Source: Pelagophyceae sp. CCMP2097
Taxonomy: Eukaryota > Sar > Pelagophyceae
Reading direction: 5' to 3'
Length of the DNA stretch: 23,015 nt
Assembly (NCBI GenBank): GCA_026770575.1
Contig: MU657227.1
Span: 179,774 to 202,788, forward strand
Shown: positions 8,482 to 17,628 of the stretch, one piece after another
How positions within the stretch are numbered: position 1 is the stretch's first letter
How the letters are laid out: each line of letters begins with the position of its first letter
Translations under genes and position numbers: made by a program
The notes under the pieces: model-generated
Database searches by the model: none
Told to the model about the DNA's origin: nothing
The model's input: only the letters and a program-made list of their open reading frames with translations

Positions 8482-11400
8482 ATGTCGCAGGCGGTGCGTC
8501 TCGTGCTGCTCGGCGCTCCTCGACGGCTCTCGGGGGGCGCTGGGGTTTGCTTTTCGACGGCCGCCTTTCGAACGCCTCGCCTCGTCGGCAGCCCTGAACA
8601 GCAGACTCTTCACAGCCCGCCTTGTCCGAATGCCTTTCTCTAGGGTCTTTCTCGCGTCTACGTCGACGGCGGCCCGGTGCTGCGGTCGCAGCGGACAAGG
8701 ATCGTCTCGAGGCCCGTTTACTCCCTTGACCAGGCGAACAAAGAGTTTGTGAGGCTTGGTGAGTGTGTGTCTTACCGACCCGCACCGCCCCCCGCGCCTG
8801 CGCACGCTCCGCGCAGGCGCGGGCGGCGACGAGATTTGCCTGGTGGCGATGCCGGTCGTGCCGGCCTGCATCGAGGCGCAGCTCTGCTGCTGCGCGCCTT
8901 ACGTCTCCGTGAGTCCCTCCGCGCAAAGGCGCCTGCGGACGCACTCCTAGGTGCCGTCCGGCCCGTTTGTGCTCTGGCAGAAGTGGGGTGCGGCGCAGCG
9001 TCCGGGGTGCGCGGTTGTCGAAGACAAGTGAGCGGCATGCACGAGGGACTGCAGAGGCCGCCGTCTGCTCCCCACTTGCACGCTCTCCAGGCTCGAACCA
9101 GGGCGAGCTGAAGCCCGGGTGCCACTGCTGCTGGCCCGGGTGGCACCGCGTTTCGCATTTGGTTTCGAAGCAGCTGGTTACGTACAACCACCGGCCGAAG
9201 AGTTGTCCAACTTCCGACTTCGTTTTTGTGGATATTGATCTGAGCGTCGCTCTACGAATCGGCCCCTCGTTCGACCGCGTCCAGGACTTTGTTTTTCACA
9301 TGGGCGCCGAGCGGTTAGATGCGTATCTGTCGTTTCAAGTGGAGGAGTCGATTCGAGGGTTAGTGTACGATGTCACGCACGACCGCGACAACCCGCGTCC
9401 ACACACAGCCCGAGAGGCGGGGGCCTCGAGACTCCGGGGCCCTCGAGATGGTCCCGTAGAGGCGGACCCTTTATACGGGCCCTTGAGACGTGTCCGATTT
9501 ACGGGCCCTTGAACCGGGTTCTCGAGGCGGACCCTCTCTACGGCCCCTCGAGACGGGGCTCTCGAAAACGGTCCCTCTCTACGGGCCCTCAACACAGACT
9601 TTCGAGGCGGGCCCTCGATATGGTCTTTCTATGAGGACCCTCGAGGCGCGACGATTATCCGTCGGCGCGCGGCCCCCGCATCGATGTTGTAGGCGTCAAC
9701 GACCTGCGCAGCGAGTTTGCGGCGGACATGCTTTCCGTGCTGCAGGCCAAGGTGCGTATTTTGTTCGAGGCGGCTGCACGTATTGAGATGTGGCAGTCTC
9801 CGGGACCTTTGGCTCGGGGGCCGCCTCTGGTGCCGTCTCTGCAACCGTCTCTGCGACGGTCTCTGGGACTTTTGGGGGCCGCGTCGATTGTCTGTCGATA
9901 GTCTGTCGAATCTGTCGAAGGCCATCTCCGAAGCCGCCTCGGGAGCAGTCTCCGGGACCGTCTCTCCGGGACCGTCTCTCCGGACCGCGTCAGCCCGTCT
10001 CTCCGGACCGCATCAGACCGTCTCTCCGGACCGCATCAGCCCGTCTCCGGGCCCGTCTCCGGGCCCGCTTCCGGCCTTTGTACCCCTGCGGAGCATGTTT
10101 TTCGAGGTTGCTTCAGTGTTTTCGAGGTTGCTGAGGTGTTTGAGCCCTCGGACCAGGTGGAACGTTTCGGCTTTGAGAATTTCAAAATAGGTCGAGCGGT
10201 TCGGCATCGAGATCGTAAACGTCAAAGTCACCGACGTCGCTCTGCCGCGCGAGCTGCAGGCGAGGCTGGAGAGTACGACTGCGTTTAAAACGAGGCTCAC
10301 GGAAGAGGCCAAGAACCACGAGCCTCAAGCCGCGTCCACGGTCTGGATACCCGGAAAAGCGGCGCCTCTGGAGACGATGCGCCACAAGAGTGTATTCCAT
10401 CTGCATGACAGCCCATGACAGCCCATATCGATGAAAGGCTGTACGGGGAATTTCTGTTAGGGGACCATTCGTGCCTTTGGGCCCGCACGAGGAGCCTTGC
10501 CAAGGCGAGGGTTGTCCACAAGGGAACGCGCTGTCCAGAGGCCTCTTGCACGGGCCCATTCCGCACGGGCCCATTCCGCACGGGCCCATTCCGCACGGGC
10601 CCATTCCGCACGGGCCCATTTCGAGGGCCCATTTCGAGGGCCCATTTCGAGGGCCCGTGCGGAGGGCCTTTGAGGGAAGAGGCCTTGGTCGGGACCGCCC
10701 TCGGACCGAACTTTGGAGCCGTTGAAGATGCCGCAGAAACGACGGGGGCTTTGGGCCTTGCAAGGACCGCGCGAGGCGCCTTTGGGCCCGTGCGAGGGGC
10801 CGCGCAGGAGAATGGGCGAGGTCTAAAGGCCCAGTGGAGACCCGTCTGCGGCCCTGGTGGAAGCGGCGGCCCGTGAAAGGCGAGGACCCGCCTTTCCAAG
10901 GGGAGCCTTGTGCGCCCTTTCCTTGAGGCCCACGGGGGGATTGCACCTTTCAACGACCCCTCAACGAGGCCAGGGCCCGTCCAAGGGGCCTTTACAAGAG
11001 ACGGTGCAAGGGGCTCGTGCAAAAGCCTTTTCCGAGGGGCCTCGCAAGGACCCTTTCCGAGGGGCATTCACAAGAGACGGTGCGAGAGGCCTTTCTGAGC
11101 GTGCAACGACTGGTCGAGGGCCCTTTCCGAGGGGCCTCGCAAGAACCTCCTCCGGGTCTCTTCGAAACGCCTCTTGGAGGCCCCGACCAATACGGGCAAG
11201 GGCCCTTAGCTGGATTTCCCCCGGAAAGGACCCCTCGCAAAAGTCTTTGCAAACGCAGGTGACCGTACGGGAGTGTTTGCCCATTTCGAGCGAGGGCCGC
11301 CCATCTTCGGGGCCCCTGCCAAGAGGCCTCTCTTCGTGGGACGTTTGCCGATGGCCTGGGAAACCGCCGTGCGAGGGGAGCGCATCTTGCGAGAGTCTGC

Positions 11401-12076
11401 CGTTCACCGCTTGGATCTAAAGTGAGACGAAATGGACGGCGGGAGGGTTCGATTCAATGCGCGTAGGCACGAGCTGCAGCAGCTTCAAAACGTGGCCGAA
11501 CAAAAGATGGCCGACATCTTGCAAGAAATCGACATCCGCGGCCGCTCTCTCAAAGCGGAATCGGACCGCGCAGAGGTCGAGCAGATGGAGCGCATGGCTG
11601 TCCAGCATTCCGCAAGAACGACGCAGTCCACGAAAGCGCAAGAGTCGCAAGACGTGGCGCTCGCAAGAGGCCAGGGCGAGATTGAGATCGCGGCTTATCT
11701 TGGTCGGCAAAAGGCACTTGAAGTGGTGGAGAGGACCACCATCGACTCGGAGAGGCGCCTCCGAGAGACCAAAGTCCAATGCGCACGAGACGTGACCGCG
11801 GCGGAAGCCGGAAAGGTGGCCTCGGTCTTCCTAGCCCTAGCTCGGACGGCCGAGGCGGCGGCCGAGGGCGCGGCGGCGCAGCTCGCCCGCGGCAAGCGGA
11901 CTTTTGAGCAAAAGCTCCGCCTCGCCGACATTGACGCCGCGTTTGCGGCCAAGGGCAGGCACGTCATCGCCGGCGGCGGCGGCGAGGCCATTTTGCACTC
12001 GTTCCACGACGTCCGCGCCCACCTCGAATCCCAATTGGACGCTCAGCAGCCAGAGGCACAACTCATGGCCCGGTAG
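8482..12076 (+). CDS. Second SPFH/band 7 domain protein, about 8 exons (SPFH-2)
   Basis: Proposed exons: 8482-8493 (least certain), 8644-8758, 8817-8908, 8951-9027, about 9102-9396, 9693-9751, 10191-10333, 11467-12076. The product is about 465 aa. Exon 3 ends in a Cys cluster (EAQLCCCAPY) and the following region has PGCHCCWPGW, possible palmitoylation or zinc sites. The SPFH domain reads LVSKQLVTYN, CPTSDFVFVDIDLSV, EESIRGLVYDVTH, VNDLRSEFAADML (exon 6) and VNVKVTDVALPRELQARLESTTAFK (exon 7; 25 residues in two pieces: VNVKVTDVALP, RELQARLESTTAFK). The last exon is a 200-residue Ala/Glu/Arg-rich coiled coil ending LMAR then TAG. The junctions 9396/9693, 9751/10191 and 10333/11467 close in phase with GT-AG sites; the junction after 9027 does not (one base off). 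It is divergent from the esterase and convergent with the broken Sel1 copy. The membrane scaffold role is inferred from the family. Confidence 0.8.
9397..9692 (+). repeat. SPFH-2 intron with CCTCGAGACGG-type array
   Basis: GTCCAC donor, TTGTAG acceptor, phase 1 (forms CGC, Arg). The interior is a degenerate array of GGCCCTCGAGA and CTCTACGGGCCC units. Read in the direction of transcription, the CCTCGAGACGG core has the same orientation as in SPFH-1 introns 4 and 11. Confidence 0.7.
9752..10190 (+). repeat. SPFH-2 439-bp intron with CCGTCTCTCCGG array
   Basis: GTGCGT donor, AAATAG acceptor, phase 0. The array at about 9800-10075 repeats GACCGTCTCTCCGG and CCGTCTCTGCGA. Here the GTCTC core lies opposite, in the transcription sense, to the array in the preceding intron. 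Open frames across it are repeat artefacts. Confidence 0.7.
10334..11466 (+). repeat. SPFH-2 1.1-kb intron with 15-bp and 13-bp tandem repeats
   Basis: The donor GTCCAC at 10334 and acceptor GCGTAG at 11461-11466 form an Ala codon and link NHEPQA to HELQQLQN. The array at 10551-10657 begins with GGGCCCATTCCGCAC (15 bp, four copies plus part) and passes into GGGCCCATTTCGA (13 bp, three copies). Downstream, 10900-11340 holds degenerate copies of TTTCCGAGGGGCCTCGCAAG. No spacers of unique sequence are present. Confidence 0.75.
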
Positions 12077-12263
12077 CCGGCCGACGGACGGACAAGCGCA
12101 CGGCCCGCCGCGAGCCCCCTCTCTTTTTAGCGAGCCCCCTCAATTTAACAAGGTGCCCGTTTTCTACACCTCCACGGTGGTCGGGCTCTGCGGGCCGCGC
12201 TCGATATAGCAAACTCGATTAAGTTGCTTCCGGATGGCGTATTCATTTCGGCCTTTGCGGCGT

Positions 12264-13726
12264 TTAACCAAAGTTGTACACGATTTCGACGGCGCCGGCG
12301 TGCCCCTGGGCCGCGGCGAGGTGGAAGAGTCGCATGGCCGCGCCATGGTCCCCCGGCAGGCCAACGCCGTTTTCGTGGCACACGCCGAGGTTGTAGAGCG
12401 CGTCTGCAAAGTCCTGCGCCGCGGCGAGGCGCCACCACTCGACGGCTTCCTCGATCGACTGCGAAACGCCCTTGCCTTTCTGGAATAGGGCCCCGAGGTG
12501 AAACTGCGCTTCCCGATGGCCTTGGTCGGCCGCGCGCCGAAACAGCTGCGCGGCGGTCTTGAAGTTGATCTTGACGCCCTGGCCTCTCTGGTAAAGAAGT
12601 CCCAATTGCGTCTGGCCGAGAGGGTACCCTTGCGCCGCGGCGCGCTCGAAATATTCGACGGCCCGCTTAAAGCTCTGCTTGAGGCCCAAGCCACCATTTC
12701 GGTACGCGGCCCCGAGCTGCACCAGCGCCTCGGGGTTCCCCTTGTCCACGTGCTTCTGCAGCCGGCGCACCAAATCGGCAGCCGATGCGCAGGCCGGCGT
12801 TCGGCAGAGCGAGCAGCGCGTGTCGTACTCCTTCATTTGTCGGAGCAAGCCGTGCAAAGGCTCTCGCAGCAGCACTCGTAGAACGATGCGCCTTTTCCAA
12901 GCTTGAGCCGGTCGAAGCAGATGGCGCACGTGCCGTGCCAGTCCGGCGCGTCGTCGTTCACCGCGTTGGCCTTAACCACTGGCGTCCGAACAGCCGATAA
13001 GCGCGCCGCCGCCTTGGAACCGTCCGCCAGCGCATTTTCTGCTCTAACAGCCGATAAGTGCGCCGCCGCCTCAGAACCGTCCGCCAACAAGACGTCCTCG
13101 ACGATGGGCGGTTCCTCCTTGATCTTCAGCGGCATGAGCTCGTCGAGGAGGCAGTCTTGGAAGTCGGAAGAAAACGCCGCGCAGCGGCCTCGCCGTTACT
13201 GATGCTGGTTTGTATTTGCTGTGACTGAGAACGGTTTGCATTCTAGTGCAATTAGCTTAGGAGGTCCACCCGTCAATATTTAAAAATTTAAAACACAAGA
13301 TTTTGACCGACTTCAGAAGTCGGTGAGCCGTTTTTGAATTTGACATTTTTCACAGCTGTTGTTGGAAAATGTTAAATAAATGCTCTTAGAACCAGTCATT
13401 TATTTGAAAATGGTGAAATTGTTAGAAAATACGGTTACTAAACTTTTATTGCGGCTGAAAATGGTAATTGCAACAATAACGTAGTTTCAACGGACGGCGA
13501 TGCATCGGCTACGTCACAGCGAAACAGACCAGCATTAATAACGGGTGGCCGCTGCGCGGCGTTTTCTTGCGAGCTGCCTGCACAGCGCCTTGTGCCCGCC
13601 CTCGTTCCAGTCTACGAGCTGGCACGCCTTGGAGCAGTAGTGGCGGGATTTGCACTTTGTGCAGTGCTTGCCTCCCGGCGCGGCGCAGACGCAGCAGGGC
13701 TTCGAGGCGGCCGGTAGGGCCTCCAT
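12264..13726 (-). pseudogene. Broken MYND / RING-like / Sel1-repeat gene, interrupted by an inverted-repeat element and a frameshift
   Basis: The MYND part (from ATG 13726, KPCCVC to HKALC) is separated from the rest (SDFQDCLLDELMPLKIKEEPP onward, about 13165 down) by a 401-bp TIR element at 13168-13568. Downstream, the RING-like segment WHGTCAIC...CTACSDK loses one base near 12833 (paralogues have DKC or VKC before the next residue), putting the second half of the RING and all Sel1 repeats (YDTRCSLC to VYNFG, stop at 12264) in another frame. The linker carries an internal duplication of ADGS-x-AAA-x-LSAVR. Five Sel1-type repeats are intact in sequence. The element could conceivably be spliced out (see findings), but the one-base loss still argues for a pseudogene unless it is a sequence error. 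Paralogues: 14498-15520 and 19272-20333. Confidence 0.8.
13168..13568. mobile_element. 401-bp MITE-like element with ~57-bp terminal inverted repeats, inserted in the Sel1 gene
   Basis: The ends are inverted copies: AAGAAAACGCCGCGCAGCGG at 13168 and its complement ending at 13568; similarity extends inward through ATGCTGGT and GCTGTGAC for about 57 bp. The interior is AT-rich, unlike the host gene, and encodes nothing. Compared with the intact paralogue at 15350-15375, the insertion lies in the codons just after the MYND domain. No clear target-site duplication is visible; two host bases seem to be missing. Confidence 0.8.
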
Positions 13727-14497
13727 CGTGGTCGTCCCGCGGCGGTCTTTCGTCATCTGCAGGGCTGCCACTGGATCTGCAGGCCTAGGGCTTTCGTTTT
13801 GCGATTGCCCGCGCTGTTTGAGGGTTTGATTTAATAGTCAGTAACTTTAAACAGTGAGGGCTGCAACTGGATGCAGGTCGTTTCGACTGCTTTTCTGAAC
13901 GCATCGTACGTTTAGCGAGTATTTGTTCACGGGTTTCAAGCCCCATTATTAGACCTGCAGTAAGGCCGCCACCGGAGCCGGACCAAGGCCCGGTGCATTA
14001 TCGTATTCTGTATTTCTCCACGCGAAACCTCCCGTTCCTACGGTATGCGTGTGGGGGAGCGTTGCGGTATATATACCGAGCCCCACAATTTGGCGAGGCG
14101 GCTCTCGCACCAGTGTATATTATCCCCGTACCCGGCTCCTTGGCACTGGAACCGGAATCCCCTTTATCCCAGGGAACACAGTAAAAAATCCTAGTGCAGG
14201 GCTCAAACTTTGGTCTTTTCCACGAGCCTGGCGCGTCGCGCCTCGTCGACCGAGAGCACTTGCGGACCGCGTCCCGAGGCGGCTCGCACTTGGGCCAGAG
14301 TCTTGCTGCTCCAAGCACTGCTTTGCATGTTGTTAGGGGTTCTAAGTTATGCTCTCGTTGCGTCCTCGGGCAAGGTGGGCACATTCCCTTTGAGGCGAGC
14401 AGTCCGCTGGCATTATGCTTCGCACCGAGCGACCGGCGGGGCCGTGTACAGGCGGCATCAGCGGTCATGTCGGTGGAACGGCGCGCGCCGCTGCGAG
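13727..14497. other. Intergenic region containing a dispersed element fragment
   Basis: 13951-14165 is an inverted copy of 17640-17823 (see separate entry). The remainder (13727-13950 and 14166-14497) has no recognisable gene; open frames there lack family features. Confidence 0.5.
13951..14165 (-). repeat. Inverted dispersed copy of the 17640-17823 element segment, with palindrome GGTATATATACC
   Basis: AGACCTGCAGTAAGGCCGCC, then CCCGGTGCATTATCGTATT, CTCCCGTTCCTACGGTATGC and GCGGTATATATACCG occur here in the reverse orientation to 17640-17823. The homology weakens after CCCCACAAT but resumes at AATCCCCTTT. Confidence 0.75.
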
Positions 14498-15520
14498 TCA
14501 CGCTGCGAACTTGAAGTCGTCGACCACTGCCGCAGCGTCGGCTTGCCCCTTTGCCGCGGCGCGCTTGCAGAAGCGCAGCGCCTCGTGGTTGTCCTGCGGC
14601 ACGCCTTGGCCGTTTGCATAACACACGCCGAGGAAGTAGAGCGCTTCCGGATCGCCCTGCGCCGCGGCGAGCCGGTACCACCGCACGGCTTCTTCGTACG
14701 ACTGCACCACGCCCTTGCCGTGGTAGAACATCAAGCCGAGATGGTTTTGAGCGCCAGGAAGTCCTTGCTCGGCTGCGCGTCGGCACCAGTGCACGGCGGT
14801 CTTGAAGTTGATCTTCACGCCTTCGCCATGCTCGTAAAGCCATCCCAATGCATACTGAGCTGGCGCGAGTCCTTGCGCCGCAGCGCTCTCGTACAACTGG
14901 GCGGCCCGCTTCAAGCTCTTCTTGAGGCTCCGACCATCACGGTACTTGTCGCCGAGGTGCATCTGCGCGTCGGCGTTCCCCTCGTCCGCCTGCTTCTGCA
15001 GCCGGCGCAGCATCTCGGCATCCGACGTGGAGGCCGGCGTTCGGCAGAGCGCGCAGCGCGTGTCGTACTCCCAGCACTTTTGGGAGCATTCCGTGCAAAT
15101 CATCTTGCAGCAGCACGGGTAAAACGTATTGCCGCCAAAGGCTGGAAGCACGTCCAGGCAGATGGCGCACGTGCCGCGCCAGCTCGGCGCGTCGTCATTC
15201 AGCGCGCTGGCCTTGACCACAGCCGTATTTTCCGTCTTAACAGCCGATAAGCGCGGCGCAACCTTGAAACCAGCTGCCGGCGCGACGTCCTCGACGATGG
15301 GCGGCGCCTCCTTGATCTTCAGCGGCATGAGCTCGTCGAGGAGGCGGTCTTGGAAGTCGGAGGCAAGCTGTTTGCACTGCGCCTTGTGCCCGCGCTCGTT
15401 CCAGTCGACGAGCTGGCACTTCTTGCCGCAATAATGCCGGGATTTGCACTTGGTGCAGTGCTTGCCGCCCGGCGCGTCGCAGACGCAGCAGGGTTTATGG
15501 ATGACCGGCGGGTCGACCAT
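14498..15520 (-). CDS. MYND zinc finger / RING-like / Sel1-repeat protein (intact copy 1)
   Basis: Single-exon frame of 340 aa from ATG 15520. An upstream in-frame start at 15616 was rejected because it runs into an inverted repeat and the MVDPP start matches the paralogue at 20333. MYND finger, residues 11-49: C11, C14, C22, C25, C31, C35, H45, C49, complete. A linker with LKIKE, IVEDV and RLSAVK blocks is conserved among the copies. The RING-like zinc segment spans residues 118-159 (CAIC ... CCCK ... CTEC ... CALC) and lacks the usual central His. Five Sel1-like helical repeats follow (about 163-330, for example AAAQGLAPAQYALGWLYEHG). Such proteins are usually scaffolds; MYND binds proline-rich partners, Sel1 repeats form a superhelix, and the RING-like part could bind an E2, though that is unproven. 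A TIR element lies about 40 bp upstream, in the presumed promoter. Confidence 0.88.
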   Translation of the reverse strand: MVDPPVIHKPCCVCDAPGGKHCTKCKSRHYCGKKCQLVDWNERGHKAQCKQLASDFQDRLLDELMPLKIKEAPPIVEDVAPAAGFKVAPRLSAVKTENTAVVKASALNDDAPSWRGTCAICLDVLPAFGGNTFYPCCCKMICTECSQKCWEYDTRCALCRTPASTSDAEMLRRLQKQADEGNADAQMHLGDKYRDGRSLKKSLKRAAQLYESAAAQGLAPAQYALGWLYEHGEGVKINFKTAVHWCRRAAEQGLPGAQNHLGLMFYHGKGVVQSYEEAVRWYRLAAAQGDPEALYFLGVCYANGQGVPQDNHEALRFCKRAAAKGQADAAAVVDDFKFAA

Positions 15521-16126
15521 CGTGTCGTGGAATGAAAGCGCTCTTCGCTTTGTTTGCTGCAATATTACAAGAGCGCGCCCGGCGGAGGCACACGGAGGAC
15601 CCGTCTTCACAACCATGATCGGTGGGTTATGGGGGGCTAGGGGGAAATTGCTTGGGGGGCTTGGTCTGCGGGTCCGTGGACCCGTGTACGGCCCCCAGCG
15701 AGGACGCCAGGCAATGGCGGTCCGTCACGCCGTCGTGACCCTGCAGAGGGTGGTGCGACGAGATGATGCCTCGGCGGGCATGCTGCAGTGGCAGACCGTG
15801 GTTGGCGCGCACTCGTCCACGCGAATCCACATCTCCGTCGACGACGAGAATGAGTTGGCACCGCCGGCGAAAGCTGAAGTGGCAGCAACGCGCCTTCTTC
15901 TGGCAACGCCTCAATGGCCGCGTCCAGCGCCGCGCTCGAGAGCATGTCGACTCTGGACCGCCGGCGCCTGGGTGGCTGGTCGCCAACCCCGCGGGATGCT
16001 GGGGGGAAGGCTTACGCGACGCGTGTCGTGGACGAGGGATGCTGGGGGGGGGTTGGGGGGTGGCGCCCTAAAACGCCTGGTCGCTTGGTCTTCGCCAAAC
16101 GTGCGGAACCCACCGATCATGGTTGT

Positions 16127-16626
16127 GACTTCGAGCGAAGGATACAGACAAATCCCATTGCAATGCCCACGTAAATAATTAAAATTATTTAATTAGTCGC
16201 TGAATTTTGCGGCCGACCAGATTCGAACCTGTGACCAAAAATTTCTTCTTTGATGATTCCAATGAGGAGCCTGCTCCTGCTCGACCTCCATTCCCAATTT
16301 TAGCGATCGCATTAACCACCAATCGCTGAATCGGCCGAGTTGCTGCCCTTTCCTCCCAAAGGCGGAACCTCACGGATTTACCCGTGGACAGAAAGACGGA
16401 CAGACAGACATAATTGCCCCTGGTAATCCTTCAATCAAAGGACCCGAAGGGCCCTTGCCGTAAACGGACGTTGATTAAACGGCAAGGACCCTTCGGGTCC
16501 TTAATAAGAAGTTTTTGGTCACAGGTTCGAATCTGGTCGGCCGCAAAATTCAGCGATAAGTTAAATAATTTTAATTATTTACGTGGGCATTGCGATGGGA
16601 TTTTTCTGTATCCTTCGCTCGAAGTC
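16127..16626. mobile_element. 500-bp nested element with ~122-bp terminal inverted repeats carrying a pol III B-box-like motif
   Basis: The ends are GACTTCGAGCGAAGGATACA (16127) and its complement (ending 16626). The TIRs, 16127-16248 and 16505-16626, are nearly identical and both include GGTTCGAATCT, close to the tRNA B-box consensus (reading inward on the minus strand at left and on the plus strand at right). The core 16251-16501 is repeated outside the element at 16663-16946. Confidence 0.75.
16251..16501 (+). repeat. Core repeat copy A, ending in a 23-bp hairpin
   Basis: Starts TGATGATTCCAATGAGG and ends GGACCCTTCGGGTCCT. The last 63 bases (16439-16501) form an inverted repeat with 23-bp arms, one mismatch and a loop of about 17 nt. 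Short GACAGACAGAC repeats precede it. Confidence 0.75.
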
Positions 16627-16662
16627 GGGTCCTTCGTGTGCCTTCGGCGCGCTCTTGTAATA

Positions 16663-16946
16663 TGATGATTCCAATGAGGCTCCTGCTCGACCTCCACTCC
16701 CAATTTAGCGATCGCATCAACCACCAATCGCTAAATCGGCCGAGTTGCTGCCCTTTCCTCCCAAAGGCGGAACCTCACGGATTTATCCGTGGACGGACAG
16801 ACAGACGGACAGACAGACGGACGGACGGATAGACAAAATTAATTGCCCCTGGTATCAGGATATCAGGATAATCCTTCAATCATAGGGCCCGAAGGGCCCT
16901 TACCGTAAACTGACGTTGATTAAACGGCAAGGACCCTTCGGGTCCT
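16663..16946 (+). repeat. Core repeat copy B, with expanded GACG/GACA microsatellite
   Basis: Same order of blocks as copy A (CTCCTGCTCGACCTCC, GCGATCGCAT, CAAAGGCGGAACCTCACGG, terminal hairpin). The tetranucleotide stretch at about 16790-16833 is longer than in copy A. Confidence 0.75.
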
Positions 16947-17214
16947 AAAAAAACTATATTTGATTTTACATTTAATTGCATGTAATTACACGACCCCCAA
17001 ATTTTGCATTTGTAGTGCCCTTGAAAATACATTTTCAATTCATCGATATTTGTGAATTTCGGGCGCCTTGCATCGCGAAATTGTGGCTTTTCCCCACTTG
17101 TTTGAACAAAAGTTGGACTTATACCCCAAAAACCTGCGCATCCAGAGCCACACCTCGTATTTGAGCTCGTCAGTTCGCCGGGGCGACTCGGCGGAGCCTC
17201 CCGCTCGCGCTCAG

Positions 17215-17618
17215 CCCCATTGCGCCTCGTTTGAGCGCCTCTAAAATATGACCTTCACTTTACACTGTAAATACGTGTGTAACAGTAATTGCACTGTAAT
17301 TACAGTTATAAACAGGGGTCCATAATCCTCTACACTGTCTTTGCCCACCTATATTTGCTGCTAACTTCGAAATAACCTGCTGCTCGCGATTAGATCTAGG
17401 AATTTCTATGCCGCCCGGCCGTGATGCTTGTGGTGTGTGTGGACAAAAAGGGTTCTTTTCGGAGTCGGCGCGTCCAGCTTATAGGTGGGCAAAGACAGTG
17501 TAGAGGATTTGAGGCCCCTGTTTTTACTGTAATTACAGTGTAATTACTGTTACGCACGTATTTACAGTGTAAAGTGAAGGTCGTATTTTTAGAGGCGCTC
17601 AAACGAGGCGCAATGGGG
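17215..17618. mobile_element. 404-bp nested element with 138-bp terminal inverted repeats
   Basis: Arms 17215-17352 and 17481-17618 run from CCCCATTGCGCCTCGTTTGA to CTTTGCCCACCTAT. They include runs built of TGTAATTACAGT and TTTACACTGTAAATACG, themselves partly palindromic. The 128-bp middle is unique and non-coding. Confidence 0.8.
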
Positions 17619-17628
17619 CCTAGCGCAA

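Larger units (their letters stand above)
15562..16663. mobile_element. Outer MITE-like element with ~65-bp inverted ends; right end split by a second element
   Basis: Left arm 15562-15628 starts ATATTACAAGAGCGCGCC and runs to ACCATGATCGGTGGGTT. Its inverted counterpart is in two pieces, 16107-16128 (AACCCACCGATCATGG...) and 16624-16663 (GTCGGGTCC...GCGCGCTCTTGTAATAT), separated by a 500-bp TIR element. The interior 15630-16105 is rich in G runs and contains one CGCGACGCGTGTCGTGG copy (16015-16031). No transposase is visible, so it is non-autonomous. Confidence 0.75.

Noticed and set aside
10551..10657. CRISPR-like regular array
   Set aside because: Repeats are directly adjacent with no unique spacers, and the setting is a eukaryotic intron.
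10297..11420. Several long open frames on both strands
   Set aside because: They are produced by GGGCCC-rich tandem repeats in an SPFH-2 intron whose ends close the coding frame.
14210..15250. 346-codon plus-strand open frame
   Set aside because: It is antisense to the MYND/RING/Sel1 gene, whose minus-strand frame carries the recognisable domains.
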